From the NCBI GenBank assembly GCA_900320035.1, contig ONQU01000063.1:1-6929 (forward strand): a stretch of DNA of 6,929 bases, in the 5' to 3' direction. The notes under the pieces were generated by a model, which was not told the origin of the DNA, made no database searches, and saw only the letters and a list, made by a program, of their open reading frames with translations. The stretch comes from an uncultured Rhodospirillaceae bacterium. Its GTDB lineage: Bacteria > Pseudomonadota > Alphaproteobacteria > RF32 > CAG-239. Within the stretch, counting starts at the first letter, position 1; every line of letters starts with the position of its first letter. This document shows, in pieces, positions 1-5,134 of this stretch. A program made the position numbers and the translations under genes.

Positions 1-1190
1 ATTTCATTTATTTTTTTGGCATTCGGTGAAATCAAGCACTTTTCATAGCCGTTAACAATGCCGAAAAAGTTACGATAGTTTTTGCGAATTTTTAAAATAT
101 CGCGAAAATCAAAACCGAAGCTTTTTTCTTTGGATACTTCTTCCATATAATTTTTAGAAACCGTGACAATGCGGTCAGCCAAATGTATATTGCTTGAGGC
201 TTGATTATATGTATCGGCTACAATCAGAGTATTGGCCGTCCGCGAATTGCTGTTTTTCACGGCTTTTGCATGTTTAAATACAAGCGTTGCTAAATCTTCA
301 TACAGCGAATTTAAAATCTTCGCTGTGTTTTTATAATCCCAACCTTGATAACCCATGTGGTGTACAATATGCACAATTGGGATATTTTTAATGGTTTCAG
401 CCACATCTGGCGCCAATCTTCCGGCATAAACTTTGGCCAAGGTTAAATATTTCGTTAGGCCGGAAAGCGCGCCGCTGTGCCAATCGTTGGCAATCAGCAC
501 GTTTGGCAATTTAATGTTTTTTTGCGGCAATAAGGTTAAACTTTCGAGCATAGTATAAACACATTTAGAAAAGAAAGCAAAGCGCTCCACTTCATCAATA
601 CCAAATTCATTAAGCACATAGCAACCGCCCTGACCGGACGGATTATCAGCCGCTGGATTAATGCTGAAAAAAGTTGTGTTATGCATAAAATAGTAGGTGA
701 CGCCGGCTAACTGAGCTTGATAGACATCGACCGCAAATTTACGTAATTTATTTTGTTTACCCTGAAAAGCTACTTGAAAAGATTTTATCTTTTTTACCTC
801 AACATCACGACCTTCGGCACCATGATAAACATTGCCGTCAAGTCCTGCTTTTTTCTTACCGGTATCACCTACATACATTGGGCAAACAATGCTGATATTA
901 TGGCCTTGATTGCCAAATACATGATTGAAGTTTTCCGGCAGTTCAGAAGCCACCATACCCAAGCCGCCCCATTTCATAAATGTTGCCGTTTCCGCCGTAA
1001 TCATCCATGCATTGACTTGTTTAATTTCCGGCCAATTCTCATTAAGGCACTGCTTTTTAGCCATGTTTTGCATTTGATTTAAGATCGTGTCATGAGGTAT
1101 GCCATAGACCATAGAAAACTTACGTTTATTAAAATTTGGTGGCAGAAAACTAAATTTTTTTTCTCTGGTATATGCGGCATCTTCGGACAT
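1..1190 (-). CDS. GT5 glycogen/starch synthase-like glycosyltransferase, N-terminal part (3' end beyond window)
   Basis: The minus-strand frame is open from ATG 1190 to the window edge (396 codons), so the C-terminal half is missing. It reads as the N-terminal Rossmann domain of a glycogen/starch synthase (GT5, GT-B fold), which would add glucosyl units from ADP- or UDP-glucose to an alpha-glucan in the cytoplasm. Visible family motifs are KWGGLG at 73-78 (KTGGLGD in classical GlgA, with the sugar-nucleotide-binding Lys), NDWHS at 235-239 (usually HDWHT), HHMGYQG at 277-283 (usually HNxAYQG), TVSKNY at 343-348 (usually TVSPTY) and GIVNGYEK at 377-384 (usually GILNGID). The first motif lies about 60 residues later than in E. 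coli GlgA, and the domain is well over 100 residues longer. No glgB or glgC neighbour is visible. ATG 1190 lacks a good ribosome binding site; TTG 1208 is an alternative in-frame start. Family assignment is firm, exact substrate is not. Confidence 0.82.
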   Translation of the reverse strand, partial: MSEDAAYTREKKFSFLPPNFNKRKFSMVYGIPHDTILNQMQNMAKKQCLNENWPEIKQVNAWMITAETATFMKWGGLGMVASELPENFNHVFGNQGHNISIVCPMYVGDTGKKKAGLDGNVYHGAEGRDVEVKKIKSFQVAFQGKQNKLRKFAVDVYQAQLAGVTYYFMHNTTFFSINPAADNPSGQGGCYVLNEFGIDEVERFAFFSKCVYTMLESLTLLPQKNIKLPNVLIANDWHSGALSGLTKYLTLAKVYAGRLAPDVAETIKNIPIVHIVHHMGYQGWDYKNTAKILNSLYEDLATLVFKHAKAVKNSNSRTANTLIVADTYNQASSNIHLADRIVTVSKNYMEEVSKEKSFGFDFRDILKIRKNYRNFFGIVNGYEKCLISPNAKKINE

Positions 1191-1235
1191 TGGCGGACTT
1201 TCAAACAAAATTATTTTTTCTCTTACGATGGAATC

Positions 1236-1264
1236 AGTATAATGCAAATCTTTTTATTCTTCAA
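1236..1264 (-). promoter_or_regulatory. Sigma70-type promoter for the GT5 gene
   Basis: On the minus strand a -35 box TTGAAG (1259-1264) and a -10 box TATACT (1236-1241) are separated by exactly 17 bases. The predicted start point lies near 1229, which gives a leader of about 40 bases before ATG 1190. This is the cleanest sigma70 match in the window, but it was judged by eye only. Confidence 0.55.
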
Positions 1265-1319
1265 TAAAAAAGATAAGATTTTATTTTTTAAAAATCATTG
1301 CTCTTGACTTAAGTTAATT

Positions 1320-1348
1320 TTATCACTAAGTTTTAATATATATATAAC
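1320..1348 (+). promoter_or_regulatory. Candidate promoter for grpE
   Basis: TTATCA (1320-1325) and TATAAC (1343-1348) are 17 bases apart on the plus strand, placing the start point near 1355. Transcription there would make the ATG at 1354 essentially leaderless and leaves about 22 bases before ATG 1378, which supports the later start of grpE. A second upstream element, CTTGACTT (1303-1310), resembles the -35 of alphaproteobacterial heat-shock (RpoH) promoters. The matching -10 (CTAAGTT from 1326) is poor, so heat-shock control is only a possibility. Confidence 0.4.
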
Positions 1349-1367
1349 GAGAAATGCAAAATTTTAA

Positions 1368-1373
1368 AGAGGG
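1368..1373 (+). promoter_or_regulatory. Ribosome binding site deciding the grpE start
   Basis: AGAGGG lies 4-5 bases before ATG 1378, whereas ATG 1354 is preceded only by an AT-rich run with a weak CGAGAA. The site supports the shorter, 191-residue GrpE. Confidence 0.6.
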
Positions 1374-1377
1374 CAAG

Positions 1378-1953
1378 ATGAAAGATAAAAAGAAAAAACA
1401 TCTGGAAGAAATGGCACAGGAACGAGAAGATGCTTTGAATGAAAACCAAGCCAAATTGGCCGAGCAAGAACTTGATGCAAGTGAGGTTGCGACCGAACTG
1501 GAAAACTTGAAAGAAGACTATGCAAAGCTTAAAGATGCGTTTTTGCGTGCAGCGGCGGAAGCAGAAAATACCAAGCGGCGTTGCCAACAGGAAATTGAAA
1601 AAAATTCTAAATATGCCATTGCCTCGTTTGCTAAAGAATTGCTTTCGGTAGCCGATAATTTGCAGCGTGCATTAAGTTCTGTTGATGAACAAACACATGC
1701 AAATTGTGGTGCTTTTATTGCTGGTGTGGAAATGACACAAAAAGAACTATATCACGTTTTTGAAAAATTCGGTGTCAAAAAAGTTGATTGTATGGGTAAG
1801 GTTTTTGATCCGAATTTGGAACGCGTGGTGCAAGAAGTTGAAGACGCTACCAAACCTGCCGGAACTGTTGTGACCGAATTACAATCAGCTTGGACTATTA
1901 ACGACCGTATTTTGCGCGAGGCTATGGTGATTGTAACCAAAGGCGGAAAATAA
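1378..1953 (+). CDS. grpE: GrpE, nucleotide exchange factor for DnaK
   Basis: GrpE is the cytoplasmic dimeric cochaperone that releases ADP from DnaK during the Hsp70 folding cycle. The 191-residue product has the usual length and order: a charged, Lys/Glu-rich N-terminus, a long coiled-coil helix (about 35-100) with the AEAENTKRR motif at 60-68, the GVEMT turn at 116-120, then the beta-wing domain with FDPNLERVV at 143-151 and the signature LQSAWTINDRILREAMVIV at 168-186. The position normally held by Tyr in LQxGY is Trp here. I prefer ATG 1378 over the in-frame ATG 1354 because AGAGGG (1368-1373) lies just ahead of it and the candidate promoter would start transcription at about 1355. No dnaK or dnaJ is visible nearby. 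No clear terminator follows, so read-through into the downstream lipoprotein gene is possible. Confidence 0.95.
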   Translation: MKDKKKKHLEEMAQEREDALNENQAKLAEQELDASEVATELENLKEDYAKLKDAFLRAAAEAENTKRRCQQEIEKNSKYAIASFAKELLSVADNLQRALSSVDEQTHANCGAFIAGVEMTQKELYHVFEKFGVKKVDCMGKVFDPNLERVVQEVEDATKPAGTVVTELQSAWTINDRILREAMVIVTKGGK

Positions 1954-2039
1954 AATATTTATTTTTTTCTCGGCAATCAGCGGTAAGAAAAACTTAGTTA
2001 ATTAAAAATAAATTTTTTTGCGCTACCATGTTGCAAAAT

Positions 2040-2043
2040 GGAG
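2040..2043 (+). promoter_or_regulatory. Ribosome binding site deciding the GTG start of the NlpD-like gene
   Basis: GGAG is 8 bases upstream of GTG 2052. The in-frame ATG at 2028 has no Shine-Dalgarno match and would put eight non-basic residues ahead of the MKK signal-peptide start. The GTG start therefore gives a normal lipoprotein signal. Confidence 0.6.
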
Positions 2044-2051
2044 TATTGGGC

Positions 2052-2930
2052 GTGAAAAAAATTCTGTTTATCATAATGCTGTGTTTGGGCGTCAATGGTT
2101 GTGCTATTTTGGATCGCATTGGCGGTTGGGGGAGTAATACCGTGACCGTAAGTAAAGGCGATACTTTGTACAGCATTTCGCGTCGTTACAATGTACCGAT
2201 TAAAGAGATGATTAACGCTAATCATCTATCTCCGCCCTATACGCTATATGTGGGGCAAAAATTGCGTTTGCCGACAAAACAATATCACACGGTGAAGCAT
2301 GGCGAAAGTTTATACAGTATCTCGCGTATGTATAATGTTGATATTACCACTTTAAGCAAAGTTAATAATCTACAAACACCATACACATTATCGGTTGGTC
2401 AACGGTTACTGTTACCGGCTTCGGTATCATCATATACACCGACAACGGCAAAGACAAAGACATCGGCTGCACAAACCGGTATTGCGCCGCAAGCCAAAAC
2501 AACTTCTTCTCCGTCATTACCGAAAGAAATGTATACACCGCCGGCTAAAAATCGTAACGCTAAATTTGCTTGGCCGGTTAATGGAACGGTTATTTCCGGA
2601 TTTGGTAATTTAGGCAGCGGTCGTAAAAATGATGGTATAAACATCAAAGCACCGCTTGGCACGGCGGTAAAAGCGGCGGATTCGGGCATTGTTGCCTACG
2701 CCGGTAGTGAATTAAAAGGGTTTGGCAATTTGATTCTGATTAAACATACCGATGGCTGGATTACGGCTTATGCTCATAATGATAAACTGTTGGTACGCAA
2801 AGGGCAAAAAGTGGTTCGTGGTGAAAAAATAGCCACTGTCGGCAGTACCGGTTCGGTGACCACGCCGCAATTACACTTTGAGGTGCGTGCCGGTAAAAAA
2901 GCCGTTAATCCGCGCACATATTTGCCATAG
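2052..2930 (+). CDS. NlpD/DipM-like LysM-LytM lipoprotein, probable amidase activator
   Basis: From GTG 2052 the product has 292 residues. Residues 1-17 form a lipoprotein signal (MKKILFIIMLCLGVNGC) with lipobox VNG-C17. Two LysM peptidoglycan-binding repeats follow at about 30-74 and 79-122, then a Thr/Ser/Ala/Pro-rich linker to about 170, and a C-terminal LytM (M23) domain at 172-292. The LytM domain resembles E. coli NlpD (GFGNLILIKH, AYAHND, GSTGSV, LHFEVR, VNPRTYLP). Metal ligands are degraded: the H-x3-D pair is N193 and N197, and the HxH pair is Q273-L-H275, while H242 remains. It is therefore probably a non-catalytic activator of septal N-acetylmuramoyl-L-alanine amidases, as known for NlpD and EnvC, anchored in the outer membrane. 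Asn at lipobox -2 is somewhat unusual. It follows grpE by 98 bases, and its stop is 5 bases from that of the convergent regulator gene. Confidence 0.88.
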   Translation: MKKILFIIMLCLGVNGCAILDRIGGWGSNTVTVSKGDTLYSISRRYNVPIKEMINANHLSPPYTLYVGQKLRLPTKQYHTVKHGESLYSISRMYNVDITTLSKVNNLQTPYTLSVGQRLLLPASVSSYTPTTAKTKTSAAQTGIAPQAKTTSSPSLPKEMYTPPAKNRNAKFAWPVNGTVISGFGNLGSGRKNDGINIKAPLGTAVKAADSGIVAYAGSELKGFGNLILIKHTDGWITAYAHNDKLLVRKGQKVVRGEKIATVGSTGSVTTPQLHFEVRAGKKAVNPRTYLP

Positions 2931-2935
2931 CCATA

Positions 2936-3562
2936 CTAGATAATGCCTAATTTTTGTGCGGTTATCACGGCCTGGGTGCGATTACTGACATGCAACGACC
3001 GCAAAAGCGCATTAATATGCAATTTCACCGTCGATTCGGAAACCCCCATATCATAGGCAATTTGCTTATTTGATTTGCCTTGGGCAATGAGATCCAGTAC
3101 TTGTGACTGGCGATTGGTTAACGTTTTCAGGCCCGTACTTTTGGTGCTTAAATTGTTAATCGGCGGATTGTTAATCAGCACCGGTGGCACATAAGTTCCG
3201 CCATCTAATATGAGCTTCAAAGCGTTATCAAAGACTTTGGCATCAGAACGCTTGGGAATATAGCCATTCACACCGGTTGCCATCACCGAACGAATGGTGC
3301 GTCCGTCTTCTGAAGCGGAAACCACCACAATTGCTGTGTGCGGCAACATCTTATGCATCATCTGCAAGGCGTCGAGCCACGGCATATCTTGCATTTCAAT
3401 ATCTAGGATAATGATAGAAATATCGTTGTCTGTTTTGATAATTTTAAAAATTTGAGCATAGTTCGAAGCTTGTAAAATGATAGCTTCCGGCGCAATTTGT
3501 TCCAGTCTTAACGCCAAGCCGTCACGATATAGTGCATGGTCGTCCGCAATGAGAATTTTCAT
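2936..3562 (-). CDS. NarL/FixJ-type orphan response regulator
   Basis: A cytoplasmic two-component response regulator of 208 residues with the standard two-domain plan. The receiver (about 2-118) has the acidic pair D7-D8, phospho-acceptor D54 in ILDIEM, S82 in VVVSAS and K104 in GYIPK. After a short Asn/Pro-rich linker comes a LuxR/NarL helix-turn-helix (about 145-208) with LTNRQSQVLDLIAQGKSNKQ and VSESTVKLHINALLRSL. Phosphorylation should control DNA binding by dimers. The start at 3562 is set by AGGAG (3570-3574) 7 bases upstream; an in-frame upstream start at 3583 would bury that site inside the gene. No sensor kinase is adjacent, so partner and regulon are unknown. The gene lies 98 bases downstream of the dCMP deaminase stop in the same direction and may have its own promoter. 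Confidence 0.9.
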   Translation of the reverse strand: MKILIADDHALYRDGLALRLEQIAPEAIILQASNYAQIFKIIKTDNDISIIILDIEMQDMPWLDALQMMHKMLPHTAIVVVSASEDGRTIRSVMATGVNGYIPKRSDAKVFDNALKLILDGGTYVPPVLINNPPINNLSTKSTGLKTLTNRQSQVLDLIAQGKSNKQIAYDMGVSESTVKLHINALLRSLHVSNRTQAVITAQKLGII

Positions 3563-3569
3563 TCTAAAT

Positions 3570-3574
3570 CTCCT
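3570..3574 (-). promoter_or_regulatory. Ribosome binding site of the response regulator gene
   Basis: AGGAG on the minus strand, 7 bases before ATG 3562. It decides the start in favour of MKILIADDH rather than the longer frame beginning at 3583. Confidence 0.75.
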
Positions 3575-3587
3575 AAAAAACACATCT

Positions 3588-3607
3588 TAACCGGCAATTG
3601 CTAGTTA
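3588..3607. promoter_or_regulatory. Imperfect 20-base dyad before the response regulator, candidate operator
   Basis: The dyad has TAAC/GTTA outer arms around the perfect 8-base palindrome GCAATTGC (3594-3601), with mismatches only at the CG/TA positions between them. It overlaps the candidate -10 and start point of the response regulator gene, a typical place for repression or autoregulation. The function is inferred from position and symmetry only. Confidence 0.3.
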
Positions 3608-3632
3608 TATATGCGTCCTCGATTGAATTTAA
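3604..3632 (-). promoter_or_regulatory. Candidate promoter of the response regulator gene
   Basis: On the minus strand a -10 box TATAAC (3604-3609) is 17 bases from a weak -35 TTAAAT (3627-3632). The start point would be near 3597, giving a 35-base leader with the AGGAG site. The -35 matches only three consensus positions, so an activator may be needed or the call may be wrong. Confidence 0.3.
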
Positions 3633-3660
3633 AGTCCCAGTAACGTATTATTTTTTATCT

Positions 3661-4122
3661 TTATTTTTTCGGTAAAGCGACATAATTAACGCCGGCTTCA
3701 CGAAACATCTCTGCCGCGTAGTCCAATTTATCGCGCCAAGTGTTTTTTGGATCACTGGCCGATACTTTATATTCATATGTCACCACTTCTTTAATGCCGG
3801 CTTGAATGATAGCCCGAGCGCAATCGGTACAAGGTGTGAGCGTACAAAAAATTGTACATCCCTTAAGTTGTGTGCCGGTTAAGCAGGCATTAAAAATAGC
3901 ATTTCGTTCGGCGTGTTCAAAAAAGTCATATTTGGTCGGACGTTCCATGCGTTCGTTAACATCATCGTTAACGCCACGCACCAAGCCGTTATAGCCGGTG
4001 GTGCGAATTTCCTTATCCGGCCCGACAACCACGGCGCCGGTTTTGGTTGACGGATCTTTTGACCATGTTGCTACCAGTTCAGCAAGTTCCATAAACCGAT
4101 AATTCCACTTTTCCGAAAACAT
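3661..4122 (-). CDS. dCMP deaminase family protein (cytidine/deoxycytidylate deaminase fold)
   Basis: The product has 153 residues, a usual length for bacterial and phage dCMP deaminases, which hydrolyse dCMP to dUMP and ammonia and so feed thymidylate synthase. The zinc site is complete: HAE at 70-72 (H70 ligand, E72 proton shuttle) and PCTDC at 97-101 (C98 and C101 ligands). GYNG at 43-46 is typical of the dCMP branch and differs from tRNA-adenosine or free cytidine deaminases. KTGAVVV at 27-33 is the conserved strand before it. The start at ATG 4122 is supported by GAGGTG (4128-4133), 5 bases upstream. A perfect hairpin/palindrome lies immediately ahead of that site. The gene is divergent from a small membrane-protein gene across 128 bases and precedes the response regulator in the same direction. 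ComEB-type relatives share these motifs, so the substrate is inferred. Confidence 0.87.
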   Translation of the reverse strand: MFSEKWNYRFMELAELVATWSKDPSTKTGAVVVGPDKEIRTTGYNGLVRGVNDDVNERMERPTKYDFFEHAERNAIFNACLTGTQLKGCTIFCTLTPCTDCARAIIQAGIKEVVTYEYKVSASDPKNTWRDKLDYAAEMFREAGVNYVALPKK

Positions 4123-4127
4123 ATTTT

Positions 4128-4133
4128 CACCTC
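4128..4133 (-). promoter_or_regulatory. Ribosome binding site of the dCMP deaminase gene
   Basis: GAGGTG on the minus strand, 5 bases before ATG 4122. It sits only three bases downstream of the 24-base palindrome at 4137-4160, so folding of that hairpin in the mRNA could affect access to it. Confidence 0.65.
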
Positions 4134-4136
4134 ACA

Positions 4137-4160
4137 GCTAAAGTTTAGATTAACTTTAGC
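4137..4160. repeat. Perfect 9-base inverted repeat in the leader of the dCMP deaminase gene
   Basis: The arms GCTAAAGTT (4137-4145) and AACTTTAGC (4152-4160) are exact reverse complements around the 6-base spacer TAGATT, next to a run of eight A residues (4161-4168). Read on the minus strand, the run of T comes before the stem, so this is not a terminator for that strand. On the plus strand the run is A, so it does not fit there either. It may be an operator between the divergent genes or an RNA hairpin in the deaminase leader. Confidence 0.6.
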
Positions 4161-4201
4161 AAAAAAAATATCGGTTGCAACACCATAGTTAATTTTTCTA
4201 C

Positions 4202-4230
4202 TTGACTTGTGGGCAAATTTATTTTACCAT
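4202..4230 (+). promoter_or_regulatory. Candidate promoter of the small membrane-protein gene
   Basis: TTGACT (4202-4207) and TACCAT (4225-4230) are 17 bases apart on the plus strand. The start point would be near 4237, leaving about 14 bases before ATG 4251. The -10 matches four of six consensus positions. Confidence 0.4.
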
Positions 4231-4250
4231 TAAGACAAATATATATAATT

Positions 4251-4685
4251 ATGTCAAACTTAAAAAATACGATTATGGAAACATTGATGATTGAAGGCTT
4301 TGCTCTTCTGAGTGAGGCAATTGTTGTCACGATGGTGATTTTATTTGTTGGTATTTTTTCCAGCAAGTATTATGAGATGGTAAAGCTGGTAAACGAAAAT
4401 CAGTTTTATGCCATTTTTATTACATTGTCGATGGGTGCATTACTCCTGTCGAAGTATCTGGTCAATATTGGCAACCTTCCGGCACTTTTCGTTTTGCATC
4501 TGATGTTTCACGGTTCGGTGCTGTTTTCACTGGTGAAGTTAACGAAAAAGTTTAAAACACTTGCCTTGACCTACGAACGACAACGCCGCTTTGCTTATGG
4601 TTGCAATTTAGCCGCTTGGGCATTTGAAATGGTAGCTATTGTTGCAACAATTTGGTGGCTTCATTTACTGATTGTAACAGCTTAA
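4251..4685 (+). CDS. Small four-helix integral membrane protein of unknown function
   Basis: I do not recognise this family. From ATG 4251 the product has 144 residues and four clear hydrophobic segments, at about 14-36, 52-73, 77-96 and 115-143. A basic loop at 97-114 (KLTKK...YERQRR) should face the cytoplasm by the positive-inside rule; this would put both termini on the periplasmic side. There are no obvious catalytic or metal-binding motifs beyond single His residues near helix 3 (H83, H87) and helix 4 (H138). The start is uncertain: GTG 4209, ATG 4251, ATG 4275 and ATG 4287 are all in frame and none has a strong ribosome binding site. I chose 4251 because it fits the candidate promoter. 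It is divergent from the dCMP deaminase and followed after 5 bases by a hairpin terminator, so it looks monocistronic. Confidence 0.7.
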   Translation: MSNLKNTIMETLMIEGFALLSEAIVVTMVILFVGIFSSKYYEMVKLVNENQFYAIFITLSMGALLLSKYLVNIGNLPALFVLHLMFHGSVLFSLVKLTKKFKTLALTYERQRRFAYGCNLAAWAFEMVAIVATIWWLHLLIVTA

Positions 4686-4728
4686 AACAAAATAAGGCTT
4701 GGATTCGTTGATGAATTCAAGCCTTATT
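4684..4728 (-). terminator. Intrinsic terminator of the lolF-lolD-ftsB group, possibly bidirectional
   Basis: A 16-base-pair stem with one G-U pair (arms 4691-4706 and 4713-4728) closes a six-base loop, GTTGAT. Read on the minus strand it begins 20 bases after the ftsB stop and is followed by a T-rich run (TTTTGTTTT, 4684-4692). On the plus strand it starts just after the membrane-protein stop at 4685 but has no T run behind it, so termination in that direction is less certain. Confidence 0.75.
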
Positions 4729-4748
4729 GGTATAAAATATTGCAAATT

Positions 4749-5060
4749 TTATTCATCTAAAATAATAAATTCATCTTTACCGATCATATTTAGCACCGTT
4801 CGGGCACGTTCATCGAGTAAATCTAAATCTAAACTGGTAGAAGAAAGCAACTTTACACGTTGTTCCCAATCTTGACGTTGTTTATTGTAGCTATCGTTAA
4901 TTTGTTCGGCTTCGGCAACCTTATCCAAAAGATACATATATTTAAAAAAGCCGCGATCTCCTTTAACGGCAAAATAGGCAAAATAGCAACAGAGCGCCAT
5001 GAGCAAAACAATAAAGCCCGAACCTTTACACTTTGCCGTAATATATAACCAAAATTCCAT
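4749..5060 (-). CDS. ftsB: FtsB/DivIC-type septum formation initiator
   Basis: FtsB is a bitopic inner-membrane division protein that joins FtsQ and FtsL at the septum and helps activate FtsWI peptidoglycan synthesis. The 103-residue product has the family plan: a short basic cytoplasmic N-terminus, one membrane helix at about 14-32, the GDRG turn at 34-37 (GxxG after the helix), a periplasmic coiled coil at about 43-75, and the conserved C-terminal segment DLLDERARTVLNMIGKDEFII at 80-100 (family pattern EERAR...L.....E). The start at 5060 has AGGTTG (5063-5068) just upstream. It lies 74 bases downstream of lolD in the same direction, with no convincing terminator between them, and ends before the strong hairpin at 4691-4728, so it is probably the last gene of that transcript. 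Sequence identity in this family is low, so the call rests mainly on architecture. Confidence 0.83.
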   Translation of the reverse strand: MEFWLYITAKCKGSGFIVLLMALCCYFAYFAVKGDRGFFKYMYLLDKVAEAEQINDSYNKQRQDWEQRVKLLSSTSLDLDLLDERARTVLNMIGKDEFIILDE

Positions 5061-5134
5061 CTCAACCTACTTTTTTTTGACAACTGAGAGTTATTCGAGC
5101 ATACTTTTATTAAAAAAGAGTTATAATAAAACTT

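Noticed and set aside
753..1307. Two plus-strand open frames (753-1082 and 1092-1307)
   Set aside because: The first lies wholly within the coding strand of the GT5 gene on the other strand, whose translation matches a known family. The second mostly overlaps that gene and its promoter and gives a low-complexity Phe/Lys-rich product.
1336..1347. Alternating TA run upstream of grpE as a microsatellite or phase-variation tract
   Set aside because: Only about six TA units in an AT-rich promoter region, overlapping a sensible -10 box; too short to claim slippage control.
3806..3994. Plus-strand open frame inside the dCMP deaminase gene
   Set aside because: It is antisense to a gene with a full zinc-deaminase motif set and has no ribosome binding site or recognisable product.
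4137..4168. Palindrome plus A run as an intrinsic terminator
   Set aside because: A terminator needs T after the stem on the transcribed strand. Here the T run precedes the stem on the minus strand and is A on the plus strand; no plus-strand gene ends nearby.
4244..4249. Perfect TATAAT immediately before ATG 4251
   Set aside because: No acceptable -35 lies 16-18 bases upstream, and transcription would begin inside the coding sequence. It is more likely part of the AT-rich run.
4853..5083. Alternative minus-strand frame overlapping ftsB
   Set aside because: It covers the same bases as the FtsB frame, lacks a good start signal, and its product has no helix plus coiled-coil plan or family motif.
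5105..5131. TTTTATTA / TAATAAAA inverted repeat between lolD and ftsB as a terminator
   Set aside because: The 8-base stem is purely A/T with a long AT-rich loop and would be too weak to stop transcription.
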